Shown here: one piece after another, positions 42,053-53,430 of the stretch
Layout of the letters: each line of letters starts with the position of its first letter
Numbering within the stretch: position 1 is the first letter of the stretch
Assembly (NCBI GenBank): GCA_002633005.1
Contig: NMRA01000861.1
Span: 53,589-116,991 of the forward strand
Length of the DNA stretch: 63,403 bases
Origin: Phoronis australis
Taxonomy: Eukaryota > Phoronida > Phoronidae
Direction: 5' to 3'
The notes under the pieces: model-generated
Told to the model about the DNA's origin: nothing
Database searches by the model: none
Seen by the model: the letters and a program-made list of their open reading frames with translations, nothing else
Translations under genes and position numbers: made by a program

Positions 42053-42371
42053 ATGATCCCGCATTATTCAGGAGTAGCCTACTTCACAGCAGCCGTTGTT
42101 GTTATATTGACTGCTATTGTAATGTTTTTCTACTCAAGGCAGAAAAATGCTACTGTCTGTGAAACGAACGCCAACGTGACGATGAATTCACGAAAGAGTG
42201 AGTTAGAGACTAAGTATCAAGCTGAGAGTGAGAGTTCAACCGCGAGAAAGCCTTTGATAGTCTCAACAGAGGACGCTAAAAAGATTACCAAACTTTGTGA
42301 TAAGGAATGTAAAAATCTGAGAGGACCCGCAAATGGCGATTCTAACTGTGAATTTATTGAGGATAAATCAG
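42053..42371 (+). CDS. candidate first exon, N-terminally anchored membrane protein
   Basis: The ATG at 42053 (ACGATGATC context) starts MIPHYSG, a hydrophobic helix VAYFTAAVVVILTAIVMFFY and then SRQKN, giving a signal-anchor. A polar serine/glutamate-rich region and CDKECKNLRG follow. A GTAGGC donor follows 42371 in phase 1. The frame beyond the donor (to 42463) loses protein-like character and runs into the Merlin element inserted 88 bp downstream. I do not recognise the protein. Confidence 0.5.
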
Positions 42372-43599
42372 GTAGGCCTACCCAATTGTTAATTTACTTC
42401 CTAAGAAAACAACCAACACTTGCAGTAATTTGTATTATCTTAGATCCGGTCAAATTGTGGTAATGGTGTCAAATACGGCACCCAACGTACTTCTGTTTTT
42501 CCCATTAATTACACCTTTTTGGGTAAATAAAGTTACTGTCAGAGGTCCTAAAGTCGTGAGTGCCCTAAAGTCGTGAACGATCTTATTTCCTCGGTCCTGC
42601 GACATCTGGCGTTGAAGTTTCCAGCGTTCGTCTGCTTGCGAATGTCAAACGAACACCAGGATGTGTTGGTATTCACAATATGTTAACAAACAGTGAGTGC
42701 GTGGCTTCTTTTTAAAAATGTATTATAAAAACAGCATATTTCACTAATCCACTTTTTTGTGCATTATTGGGATATATTTTCGAAAATATTCATCGTTCAG
42801 ATTTACTCAAACACGAGCTCCAGAGGTAGCTTGAACAATGTATCAAAATGTCCCAGGGTCGATAAAGTTTTGTAAGGCCAAAGCAATAAAATACAGAAAG
42901 ATAATTGATGCTGGGTCCTTAGCGTTTTACGTGAACAACCTCATTGAAAACGTCTGTGCACATCAAAGTTGGGTGCAAAACATATAACAATTTATTTCAA
43001 TTGCAACTGAATTAATAAACAATGCAATGCATTTTTATGTCATCTAGAGTAACTATACGCACTGTAGTTGACTTGTGTGGTCTTACCTCGTGTATTTGCG
43101 TCTAACCGAAACGGTCACGACTTTAGGGCCTCATTCAAAATGGCCGGCGATATCAGCGACCGTTTCAAATCTCTGCTTACGGAGACAAACAAGGATTAAG
43201 ATTGTCAAAAGACGTATAGTTGTGAAGGTTGATATATGTCCATGACATCACATGAGCAGTTGCTAACGGACATTGGGTAGTATGACAATCAGCATTTATT
43301 ATGCTTCTATTCACGACTTTAGGTCACCGGTGTGTAATATCTTGGGTACCAATGCTTTCTAGGCAAATTCTATACTCCCCTTGCGATGTTATTTTTGCTT
43401 TAAAACAGCCAGTTTTGCTCAAATACGAACGAATTTCCCGTACTCAATTCTCTCCTGTACTGACGCCATCTTTTGAAAATAAGAGAACGCACGTCGTGTA
43501 AATAACCACCAAATGACTACGAGATTGTTTACTCAGACTTATACTAAACCACCGTGTAGGCTGCAGTATTACCCAGTTCGCTGAATAAGATGATTTAGT

Positions 43600-44310
43600 G
43601 GTCCCCACCAGCCACACACTACATAGGATTAATTTAACTCCAATTAAAACGTATGGTCACATGGATAAATTTTATCCGCTTGGACCACAAAGTTGAACGT
43701 GGTCATCGTGTATGAAATATGTCCGCCGACCACGCTGCTGATGGTCGTATGAACGAAACATTGTCTCCAGACCTCAAGGCAAGCACTATTCGTCGGGACC
43801 ACGCCTTCTTCAACATAGGCCTACTTATAGCACGTGGTCGTTTGGACGAAAAATGACCGCCCGACCACAAGCGATCTGCCGACTCGAAAAATCGTGTCAG
43901 GTCAGTAGGGATGAAAATTGATTGCCCCGACCACCCTCTCTAAATCGCTTAAAGCGCGTGGTCGTATAGTAAAAAATATCCGTCGGGACCACGCCTTCTT
44001 GCGCGTGGTCGATTGGATGAAAAATGACCGCCTGACCACAAGCGATCTGAGACTCGAGAAAAATCGTGTCAGGTCAGTAGGAATGAAAATTGACTGCCCG
44101 GACCACCCTCTCTAAATTGTTTAAAGCGCGTGGTCGTAGAGTAAAAAAATATCCGTCGGGACCACGCCTTCTTTAACATAAGCCTACTTATAGCGCATGG
44201 TCGTTTGGACGAAAAATGACCGCCCGACCACAAGCGATCTGAGACTCAACAAAATCGTGTCCGGTCAATATGGACGAAAATTAAAAGCCCATACCACCCT
44301 CTCTAAATCC
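43600..44310. repeat. subterminal GTGGTC/GACCAC tandem array (left)
   Basis: About 180-bp units repeat with GCGTGGTCGTA, GGGACCACGCCTTCTT, GACCACAAGCGATCTG and GACCACCCTCTC in order. Related sequence lies inverted at 44990-45220. The dense short inverted words suggest transposase-binding or foldback structure. Confidence 0.8.
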
Positions 44311-44617
44311 ATAATACAGAGCGACGAATTTGCAAGCTATAGAGGGATTGCCAATATACCGGTGAATCCGCCGTACATTCCTTTAACTGTTAATCACTCG
44401 GTGAATTTCGTCAATCCTGTCAATGGCGCAACAACGAATAACGTGGAAAACTTTTGGAAAAACGCAGAGACGACTAAAAGCTATGTCAGGCATGGGCGAT
44501 GAGCAATTGCTAAGCCATCTCGACGAGTTCATGTGGCGTGGGGAACAAGAACAAACATCCAGTGCTGCTTTTTTCAATATACTGCACCACATATCAGTAA
44601 TGTATCCGATGCCGTGA
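44310..44617 (+). pseudogene. Merlin transposase C-terminal fragment (ISXO2-type), frameshifted
   Basis: SDEFASYRGIANIP, TVNHSVNFVNPVNGATTNNV and ENFWK match the IS1595/ISXO2-like DDE core with its final catalytic region. In a second frame after about 44465 the match continues with RRLKAMSGMGDEQLL, HLDEFMWR and ISVMYPMP. A single frameshift separates them, and the N-terminal part is missing. Confidence 0.8.
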
Positions 44618-44829
44618 AGAAAAGCAGGACGTACATACATAATTATATACTTGGCGTGCCTCCAGGAATATTTTTGTGATTTTAGTGATTAATTGTGTTA
44701 ACGAACTCTGTATTATTGTCTTTGGTAAATACACTATACTCTATATTATCGTAAATACTCTATATTATTGTCTATTTTAGTCAATATAATTCTTAAACAT
44801 TTATCGGGCCTAATTTTCTCAGAACAATT

Positions 44830-44987
44830 CATGCTCGCACCCAGCCTTCAATATGGCTTAATATTGAATTGCCCACGTTGTGGACCTTTCAATAACAAAA
44901 GAGCGGTGGACTAAAAAAAGTATTAGAAGAGGGAGCACCACTGTGAATTGCACATTTGCGCTTATTTAATGGAGTTTTGTGAGCATG
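44830..44987. mobile_element. CATG-ended MITE, copy 2 (nested in Merlin)
   Basis: The ends are CATGCTCGCAC and an inverse GTGAGCATG, flanked by CAATT at 44825-44829 and 44988-44992. It is the inverted, shorter relative of the element at 51748-51983, sharing CAGCCTTCAATATGG, CGTTGTGGACCTTT and CACTGTGAATT. Confidence 0.85.
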
Positions 44988-45454
44988 CAATTTGCCTAGC
45001 ACATACATTTAATGGCCGTGAGCCACGCGCTTTAAGGGCCTTGGAGAAGGTGTGGTCCCGACGTACATTTTTTTACCAGACGACCACGTACTTTAATTGA
45101 CTCAGAGAGCATAGTAGAGGCTTTAATTTTTTGTCGGTACCGACCCGATGCAATTTTGCTCAAGTCTCAGATCGCTTGTGGTCGGGCGGACATTTTTCCT
45201 CCATGTACACGACGTAGTTGTCATCCACAGGTGGCGCAATAATACAACCACATTCAAACATGGCGTCTCCGCAAGTTCATTGAGTTAGAAAAATTTGCTG
45301 ATATTACGACTGCATGTTGGAAGTTGGGAGAAGTATTAACACTGCAAGATAGAAGAAAATAGTCATTTCATATATTCGACCCACATATGTGAGTATTTAT
45401 AAGGAAAAACAGAAATACGCTGGGTGCCGTATTTGACACCATTACCCAAATTGT

Positions 45455-45798
45455 ATCTTCACAAGTGACATTTTTCAGACAAAAAACATAGCAGCTGAAA
45501 ACTAATGCCAAGCGACCATTTCTTTGGTGACTGGGTTTTAGCTTCATTTCTTATCATTTATGCTTCTCTTTCTTGTAAATTGTCTCTTTTCCCAAATATT
45601 TAGGGTATTCCTGCGAAATGTCGCAACATGTTGTTTGGTAGTTCTATCTAGGTGAGCTGACTTATGGATGAGACATTCTCACCACCCAGTGACTGAAACT
45701 TTGTTCACAAAAATGCAGGGTTAATTAACTGTAAGTTAATGTTACACTGCTACTGGAGCTTCTTTCGATTTCGCTAAACATGCATTAATGATACAGTG
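45455..45798. other. spacer DNA
   Basis: No gene or repeat recognised. Confidence 0.35.
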
Positions 45799-45802
45799 TT
45801 AA

Positions 45803-47114
45803 AGGCGAAGGCAACCTTTTTACATGTCACTTTTAGCAAAAATAAGGTTTGTTGCTTATCCCAGACACATTTTTCACTTAGTTACCGCTTTTCGTAATTT
45901 GATTAATTTCTCGTCCTCTACTCCGGAAGTGACATTTTGGGAGGCAAGAGTTTTGCGCCAATTTCTTTTCATTATAGTCTGACTGTGAGAACTGTCGAGT
46001 CAATCATTGTTCTACCTCGGTTGTGATAAGTTCGGTAGTTGTTTGCTTTTGTTTACAAGTCAGTCAACATGCCACACTGTTGCTGCGTGCCGGGATGTAC
46101 TCATTATCATCTCACGCGCTTTGGGTACCCTGCGTCGCTTTCCGAAAGATGACACTCTTCGCCGTACTTGGCTAGCTCGTTCATGTGAAGAACGCAGCTC
46201 TACCCGTCCACGCAACATACAAATTAGTGGAGGGTTACCGAGTGTGTGGCAAGTATTTTCTGCCGTCGGATTACGACAGAGATATGTACGCTGAATTGAT
46301 GAAGGTCCCTGCGAAACAACGCCCGAAGAAGTGTACCATACTGTCGCTGTTGATTCCCGGCAGTGCCCCATTGCCAACCCCGTGAAGTGCGTTTTTGAAG
46401 CGAGAAGCCTTGCGAGCTGTGGCCACAATATACAATGACTGGAGGCACTTCATCTACTGTCACCCGTGCCTCGGAACGTACCACATTGCGTGCAATTACG
46501 GGAACTAGCAGTGATTCGCCCTGTGCTGTTGTCTCTAGACCAGAGCCTGTAAGCAGCCCTGCAGCGATGTCGAGTAGTGTGAGTGAATACAGGCCCAGTT
46601 CGACATCCAGTGAAGAGGGCAGTTTGTCATCCGTCAATGAACAGATCGGTGAGCCTAAGTTTGATAAGTTTATTGAAGACTTGTATTGGAGCTATTTAGA
46701 AGGTGCCAGGTGTGTGGCGAGGGAGTCACACGGCGGGATGTAAGCAGTTTGGGTGCTCAGATCACCCTCCAATGGGAGTGTGTCGCGGGACAGTTCTTCC
46801 TCTGTACATGAGATGATAATGAGTACACCCCAGTACGCAGCAACAGCGTGGCATGTAGACTGACTCGTAAGCAAAAGCAAAGAACAACCAAACTTATTAC
46901 AACCGAGGTGGAACAATGACTGACTCGACTGCTCTCACAGTCAGACTATACGAAAAGAAATTGGCGCGAAATTCTTGCCTCCCAAAACGTCACTTTCGGA
47001 GTAGGCCACGAGTAATTAATTAAATTACGAAAAGCAGTAAACACGTGACAAAATATGTCTGTGATAATCAACGAACCTTTTTTTTGCTAAAAATGACATG
47101 AAAAGAGGTTGCCT
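45803..47114 (+). mobile_element. TTAA-type transposon family 2 with 310-bp inverted ends
   Basis: The left end AGGCGAAGGCAACC follows TTAA (45799-45802). The right end GGTTGCCT at 47114 has lost its last bases and TTAA. The inverted repeats span 45803-46115 and about 46809-47114, so each arm contains the promoter region and the start of a THAP frame. Its ends match the fragment at 20011-20535. Confidence 0.8.
46069..46336 (+). pseudogene. THAP domain frame in TTAA family 2, frameshifted
   Basis: The ATG at 46069 begins MPHCCCVPGCTHYH. In a second frame RRFPKDDTLRRTWLAR follows, and in a third VCGKYFLPSDYDRDMYAEL. Together these give the THAP C2CH order. Two frame changes show decay. A partial inverted copy of the same start (MPRCCCVLGCTHYH) lies on the minus strand from 46854. 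Confidence 0.7.
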
Positions 47115-47530
47115 GTCAGACGATTGACTGTGGGTTTGTTTAAAAGGTAGCTATGCTTTGAGATTGCGCGTAGATGGAGAGTGAGTAATCAAATCCAGTA
47201 ATTAATTTATTACATGATAACCCCTAATTAGATAAATGAAACCTATTGTTAATTAAGTAATCAACTACAAAGAGTAACTACACTAGCACCCTCTTTAAAG
47301 ATTACTTTAATCAAACAACCAAAACAATCAAATGTCTTATCTGCTATCCAAGCTAGGATTCTCCACTTGTTGGATGTTTGTCCTGTTAGTGAATCTTCGA
47401 ACTGCACACACTGTATAGCAACAGTGTACTTGCTGGTCACTGTCTCTGGTGATGCAACACTTGCAGGCAATTTCTTCTACCCGTGATTCTTCTTGCTGGT
47501 CACAGTCTCTGGCTGATGATGCAACACTTC
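47115..47530. other. spacer with an imperfect tandem duplication
   Basis: CTTGCTGGTCAC(T/A)GTCTCTGG occurs twice about 70 bp apart (about 47428 and 47498). No gene. Confidence 0.45.
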
Positions 47531-47533
47531 TGA

Positions 47534-48756
47534 CAGGGCTCAACGTTAACTTTTTAAGCCATTTGCCCTTTGGGCAAGTAGTTGAAATTTTTACTTGCCC
47601 GAACAACAAATTCACTTGCCCCAAGTACAATCCCAAATAGCACCGTGCATGTGCACACCTAGGTAATGTGTTACCGTAGGGCTGCAAATTAAAAGAGTAA
47701 CTACTATGGTATCTGAACCATTGCCTCACGTTCACAGGCGCCGAAATGAGCTAGGACATGAACTCTAGACACTTCTGTGTATTCTTCAATTTATACGCCC
47801 TCATGCATTAAAGTTTGTGTTGTTGCTTAACCTGAATTTGAATTTTTGCTATCCGTAAAAATCTTGAACAGTTTTGGTCATCGGTACCTTGTATTAAATT
47901 AAAATCAAATTTTAACATATAATAATGCCACATATAATTTTATTTTCAATAAATAATTATATTTTTGAAAAATATATATACCGTTCAGAGCGACAATCTG
48001 GAGTCACCACCGGGAGCTGGGCATTCATAAGAATTTCCTTAGGAATTCCCCCTGAATAAATGGCAGGCCTTTAAAACTGCTGTGTAGTGTAGAAAATATG
48101 TGGTCAATCATTCACTTTTTAGTTTTTGCGCTTATCTGTATGACTTAATCCTCCAACGAACACAGTGCTTCCAGCTGTGCATGAGTAAACGCCGGCAAAA
48201 ATCACACGTTATCCCTTGTTCACTGTCTCGCAGGCCAGGAAACCTAATTTCCCATGACGGAACCCATCCCCGCACTCTTTTCGTTTCATTTTGTTGCTTT
48301 GATTCTTCCTGAACTCGTTTTTTAGCAACTAAACCAATGCCGTCCAGGCCTGGACGGCTTCCTTGTTTGGACGTTTTGCCAGTGTGCAGATGATCAGTAG
48401 TATCACGTAACAACTTATTCAGAAACTGCAGGGCACGTTCAGAGAATCGAAAGGATTTGACCGCAGGCGTCATCTGTGTACGCTGCATCACACTTGTTCT
48501 ATTTTCCTTTCGGCGCTCATTCGAAAACGGAAGATTCTTTGACGGCCACAGGGGCTTTTTCGACGGTTTATAGGCTTGTGTCGGGGTTCGTTACTTTGGA
48601 ACAAATGTCGAGCCCGCAGACAATCTTAGGATCTAATTGCCTATGTGGCCAGCTTTTTAACTTGCCCATCGGGCAAGTACTTTTCAAATTCCACTTGCCC
48701 AACGCAAAATCTACATGTACACGGGCAATCGGGCAACCGTTAGTGTTACTACCCAC
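47534..48756 (-). mobile_element. hAT-like non-autonomous transposon
   Basis: It starts CAGGGCTCAACGTTAAC and ends near CCGTTAGTGTTACTACCC (the right border is approximate). Both ends carry GCCC...GGGC palindromic words around AACTTGCCC and GGGCAAGT. The minus strand encodes a transposase N-terminus reading in from the right end. The target duplication is not clear. Confidence 0.55.
48132..48485 (-). pseudogene. hAT transposase-like N-terminal zinc-finger fragment
   Basis: From MQRTQMTPAVKSFRF the frame runs to KRVRGWVPSWEIRFPGLR and GITCDFCRR before a stop. The W-x4-FP-x-L...G..C..C pattern resembles the TTF/BED-like N-termini of hAT transposases and ZNF862-like proteins. The rest of the transposase is absent. 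Confidence 0.5.
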
Positions 48757-48759
48757 ACC

Positions 48760-50800
48760 CACAATGCAAGTGACAAGCTCTTAGTTAACTTCCTGTTCGT
48801 TAACCCTTGCCCTTGCCAAGATCCTTTCTAGAATCTTCCACGAGATGGCTCTGTTGTACAATTGCTTCTGTATACCGTAGCAAGTCTTTATGCTTCAACT
48901 ACTATAGCGCATCTAATTATCTTGTTGATTTCAGCCTATAATATAACCTTCTACTTATTTAGCGATTGGCTAATAAAAACCGCATGATCATATCCACTCA
49001 TATTATTGGCTGTTACAATTTGTTCTCAGAATTTTTTAGAATCTCTAGAGTACTTTGACCCCAGAACCCAAAGTTGTAAACACCATCTAAAAGTAGTTTT
49101 TACATTAAAATACATGTCAACAAGTCTGACCCCATGATTTAAAAGTACACATGCACAAATTTTGGGCAACTTGAAATGGATCTATTCTTACTGATTACTT
49201 AATCAATATTTATTCTGACATTGCCTTCATCTTTAAAAAAGAGATAACTACTATCAGGAAGAGATAACCAGGAAGGGACAACTGTTTTAGCGCATTTTAA
49301 CGTGGTTTCAAAAGTGATTTCAAAAGTAAATGTTGAAGTCGTCTGGAATCCAAGCATTGTGTTTGAAAGCTTAACTCTTTAGCTATAAAATGACACCACT
49401 TTGGTTCCCAAAGACTGCACATTAATGGCACTAGGGTGCTTTGAACATGACTTGTTTTACCCTTCTAAAAGATGCCTCTTCCCAGGCATGTACTCGGGCA
49501 TGATCCTCTTTCTTGAACCAACAGATGTCACGAATATATGCAAATGAGGCTCGCATCTCCTACGTCATATGACGTCATACAACGCAAACTTCCAATTTGA
49601 ACCCTCGGGTGACTATAGTGAATGACTTGAAACGCAGTTCTACCTGATTGGACAGATCTAAGAAAATTAAGAACTCACTCAAGTCAATGTTCAAAGAACA
49701 TTGTGTATGGTTTCACATGAAAATACATTTAATTGTATTTAGATACGCTTGCATGTGTGTGAGCGTGGACTTTGTCATTTTGCTTAAATCCAGATTTAGA
49801 AGCAGGTGTTAGTCAAGAAATTAGCTGCTCCTGCCGCGGTGGCCGGTGTCGTGGTGCCCGAGTCACCGAGAAGTCTGATCCATGCACGCGCAATTCGACG
49901 AACTAATGCTAGTCGCTGGTCAGCTCCGCTATGATTCATTTGAGACGTGCAGCTTAACTCGTACCCGTGTCCTGGCTCCAAGGTCATTTTGTTGCCAGTT
50001 TCGGGAAAAGTTCATTTTAATACGGTCATTTCCTGAAGATTTTTTTGAAAGATATGATCCCGAAATCCTTGGCCTATAGACCTGTATCAAAATTCCTTGT
50101 TGAAACACGGCCACTGGTCCAGCTTCTGCCGGGCGGCTGGGGAAAATGCTATGGAACGCATGTCCCAACAATGCACACACTCCAACCCCTGCAGTTCAAG
50201 TTCTTTTCCCGTCAATCACAGTGCGCGGATTCTACACGGGCAGCCTACTGTATGACTACACCTTATTTTTAACAAGGTGCGTCACTGAGTCACGATGTGT
50301 CCAGCCTTTGCAGTATGCACAGGAATGTCAAGCAAACGATTCGGTTTAGAAGAACCTACTGGGAACTACAAGCATCAAGGAAATGCAAAGACAATCTTTC
50401 CAAATTTATGAGCAATGACTTGAACTTCTTTTTCGATCTGATCTACGGTTTGTAAATTTTTAGTGTAGTTTTTAATTCAATACATTCATGAATATCACTG
50501 TTATTTAGTGTCCTTCTTTGCGATATGGTGGTCTGATGATGGATCGAATTTTTGCAAATCAGCCTTCAGCCTTCAACTAAGTTCAGTGACGCATCGCCAT
50601 TTCTTACAAGACAGTTTCTGTGCTGTGCACGAATGTTTTGTGTTTATGGTGAGTTTGGAATCTCAACTTCCCCTCGTGAGTAGTTGGCAGTGTCATGTCG
50701 GAGGTGTATAGAGGGCGCAGCACTGAAAAAAGTGGGAGCTAAAGCCCCCTCAGCCCCCCTGTAACGCACCGCCTATGGACCACTGAAAAACTTGGACTGA
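48760..50800. other. intergenic DNA, no gene supported
   Basis: A 40-bp segment at about 49250-49290 (GGAAGAGATAACCAGGAAGG) recurs inverted at about 56580-56620. Open frames at 49882-50350 have no recognisable family. Confidence 0.35.
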
Positions 50801-50982
50801 ATTAAAGGAGAATGCCACCCGATTTAATTAGTCTTTTTTGCCTTATTAATCGGTCTATATCCGCATCGCCTTGCACTGACACGGTCGACCTTACCTTGCC
50901 AAGAGGTGTCACTTTAACCTGTGAGGAAGTTGAGTACTGACGACAGCGACGTCAGTGGTTCATCTGCAGAGTGAATGCCGCT

Positions 50983-51183
50983 ATGTTGCGGTGTATCTTT
51001 CCCACTTGTGCGAACTGTGCAGCTGCGAGGAAAGCGGGTATATCGTTTTATCGACCTCCTCGAGAGTCCGAAATGTTTAGGAAGTGGATCGCAGTAGTGA
51101 AGAATGAAAAGTACGCTGTAAATAGCAAGTATGAGGCCGTGGAACATCTTGTCTGTGGCCTGCAGTCGTCGACAGCCGCGTGA
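50983..51183 (+). pseudogene. THAP domain exon of Kolobok-like element C
   Basis: The ATG at 50983 is the best-preserved start of the family: MLRCIFPTCANCAAARKAG, FYRPPRESEMFRKWIAVV, YEAVEHLVCG. The final C-x2-H part is eroded (VCGLQSS). It lies just inside the left end and points inward. Confidence 0.72.
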
Positions 51184-51263
51184 GTGCCTGATGAATGCCA
51201 GCTTGCCAAATAACTATCCCTACGTTCCGTTGTCTGAGCTTGTTCACGGTGCCTCTTTAGTAT

Positions 51264-51383
51264 TTATTCATCACTGTATTCCTGTTCGAACTGATAGCCT
51301 GTGAAACCTAACGATCCACCTCCGAAGTCTTCGTCGGGACTGATGAGCTCTCGTCCAAGTCGCAGGGGATTGCGAGTTGCCAT
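51264..51383 (-). pseudogene. P2X7-like first exon of Kolobok-like element C
   Basis: The ATG at 51383 (minus) leads in one frame through MATRNPLRLGRELISPDED and LGFTGYQFEQEYSDE to a stop at 51264. It is the only copy in which the start codon and the FEQEY motif are in frame. It points toward the THAP exon. Confidence 0.6.
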
Positions 51384-51747
51384 GTTGACGTTTACTACTG
51401 AGCGTTCTGTTTCAAAATGAATTATTCTCACCCTAAACAATACTTATATAAAACTGAAACAAAGTCTGTCTCATTAGATGCAATTTGTAATGTCTTTGGA
51501 GTGTTTCTGAGTGCAAATGATTTGAGAAGTCAGCAATGAATAAATCACTGCGTTACCCGACTTTAGGTGCAATAAAACTAATTGACGGGACACCGAGGCC
51601 GTGTGAGCTCATGCTAATTTAGTGTTGGATGGCAGTAACTGTTGTGAAACAACTCGATTTCCATCCCACGGCCAGGTGTTAGGGGAATCTTTATTTATAC
51701 TTACATTATACAAATAATGATTGTCAATGTACAACTTCTGCCCTGAC

Positions 51748-51983
51748 CATGCGCGCACCCATGGGGGCTCGAACGAGGGCAAAGTGGCGAAGTGGGCAAA
51801 AAGGTCCGCCGCTGGGAAACAAAAAGTCCGAGAAAATGAGACTAAAGTCCTCTAAATAAGCACAATCGCGTAATTCACAGTGGCGCCCCCGTTTTTTTTT
51901 AGCACACCTGCTTTTTTGTTACCAAAAGGTCCACAACGTCAGAAATTCGAGCCCCCCCATATTGAAGGCTGAGTGCGCGCATG
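51748..51983. mobile_element. CATG-ended MITE, copy 1 (nested in element C)
   Basis: It has perfect 11-bp inverted ends CATGCGCGCAC, flanked by CTGAC at 51743-51747 and 51984-51988. The same site in element B (about 27580) is uninterrupted, so this is a true insertion with a 5-bp target duplication. Confidence 0.9.
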
Positions 51984-52726
51984 CTGACGGTGCTGTGGAC
52001 AAAGCGGAACCTGAATTCGCGGCCCCGACGAGTAAGTAGATTTGCAGTTTCGTGGCTAATTCACCAACATAATCACGTGCACATTACTTTGGCTCACTAG
52101 TATAGTATTTTCCTGACTAGTTTAGTTTCCAACTTTGGCTGGTTTATGTTCGTGATGTATGATCAGTTTCCGAGCCAGTGGTTGGGATAACAAATCAATC
52201 CGGCCGGCCGCGACGGGCCTGATCGAGCTCTGAGCCACTGGCCAGGATAACGTGTTTAGAACTCAAAAAATCACAGTTCTAAACAACACGGACTAGGTTC
52301 TCCTGTCTGTATCTCACGGAAAAATACTTCGAATTTATCTCCGAACAGACCCCAAACTCCTGCTACGGACCTTATTGGCCTGCCGAGCTGTTGTAGGCTA
52401 CGGCCGTGTCCAATTACCAATAAATCCGTAACAGCGAAATAAAACAACACGTTTTTATCAGAACTCGGTGTATTTTTAAGGGTTTTACATCGAAGTTTGA
52501 TGATTTATTGGTGTAAAACGATGAATTCAAGCGATAAGGTGACACCAGTACCCGTGTTGTGAACTGCTGAACAGACTGCGTGTGAAACCAATTACGTCAT
52601 TGGATAATTTCAACACCTCAGTCTGATGTCAGGTGTCAGGTAACGCAACCGTACGTGCCGTTATGGAGTAGAGCTACTCGATCTAAACTGATACAAATTA
52701 GGTTGTTTTTTGGGTGGCATGCTCCT

Positions 52727-53430
52727 GTAATACGCTCCGCAAAATTTTTGCTTTACAAATTTTCTCAAATTTTAGAAATACATGCATGAATGATTCAGTG
52801 CACATTGTCAAGAGCGCTTAGACGACCTATGCTGCAAAAAGGGAGACCCTAACAACAATTGTCCTGGTCAGGGCCTTCAAATGGTAAACCATACACCGAT
52901 ACTGAGTTGTCAAAGTTATCTTGAGTTTTCTCTCTGATCAGTATTTGAAGTCTTTCTTTTTTGTCTTTCCCCAGCCGCACACCTTTGTCGGTTGCCATGG
53001 TTTAACCCTGAGGCATGCAATTTTTTTAGGGTGGCACTCGCCCTCCCCCTGCTTACTAAGGTCCTGGTGCAAGGAGTCCATCTTTGGTCCAAGGTCAATG
53101 TTGTGTTTCAACACGCACTCGTTGTATAGCTTGAGCATTAAATTAAAGGTTTAAGAAATACAGGAGCAGTGTTGCGCATTTAATTGTGCGTGTAAAAGGG
53201 TTTATGGATTCGTACTGAATTTGTTGCTGCAACTTAACTCTTGGGCTTGTACCTGGCACGTGACCACAAATGTGGACACTAATTCTGCTATTGCGCAAGT
53301 CGACTGTAGCAAGGTGGCCAGTGAAAATGTAAGGCAGCACCTGGCCAGTGGGTGTGTGTGACAACTCGGATTTCTAGTCTCTTATTATGAAATCATTGAA
53401 GGCAGTTATCAGCACCTGCAAACAAGAATT
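52727..53430. other. intergenic DNA
   Basis: No gene or repeat recognised. Confidence 0.35.

Larger units (their letters stand above)
42459..45446. mobile_element. Merlin-like DNA transposon with 8-bp TSD
   Basis: The terminal inverted repeats start GGTAATGGTGTCAAATACGG and extend about 50 bp. They are flanked by CAAATTGT on both sides (42451-42458 and 45447-45454), an 8-bp duplication as expected for Merlin. Inside are a broken IS1595/ISXO2-type transposase fragment and long arrays of GTGGTC/GACCAC repeats. A 158-bp MITE is nested at 44830-44987. It sits 88 bp after the candidate exon at 42053-42371. Confidence 0.88.
50806..52726 (+). mobile_element. Kolobok-like element C
   Basis: The left end AGGAGAATGCCACCC follows TTAA (50802-50805). 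The right end GGGTGGCATGCTCCT is followed by GTAA, a one-base change from TTAA. It carries a THAP exon at the left and an opposite-strand P2X7-like exon. It has a 236-bp MITE at 51748-51983 but not the GTAC insertion found in element B. Confidence 0.85.

Noticed and set aside
43700-44310. CRISPR-like regular repeats
   Set aside because: Units are long, diverged and palindromic inside a eukaryotic transposon.
46185-46637. Overlapping ORFs on both strands in the TTAA family 2 element
   Set aside because: They are shadows of the decayed THAP region and its serine-rich continuation.
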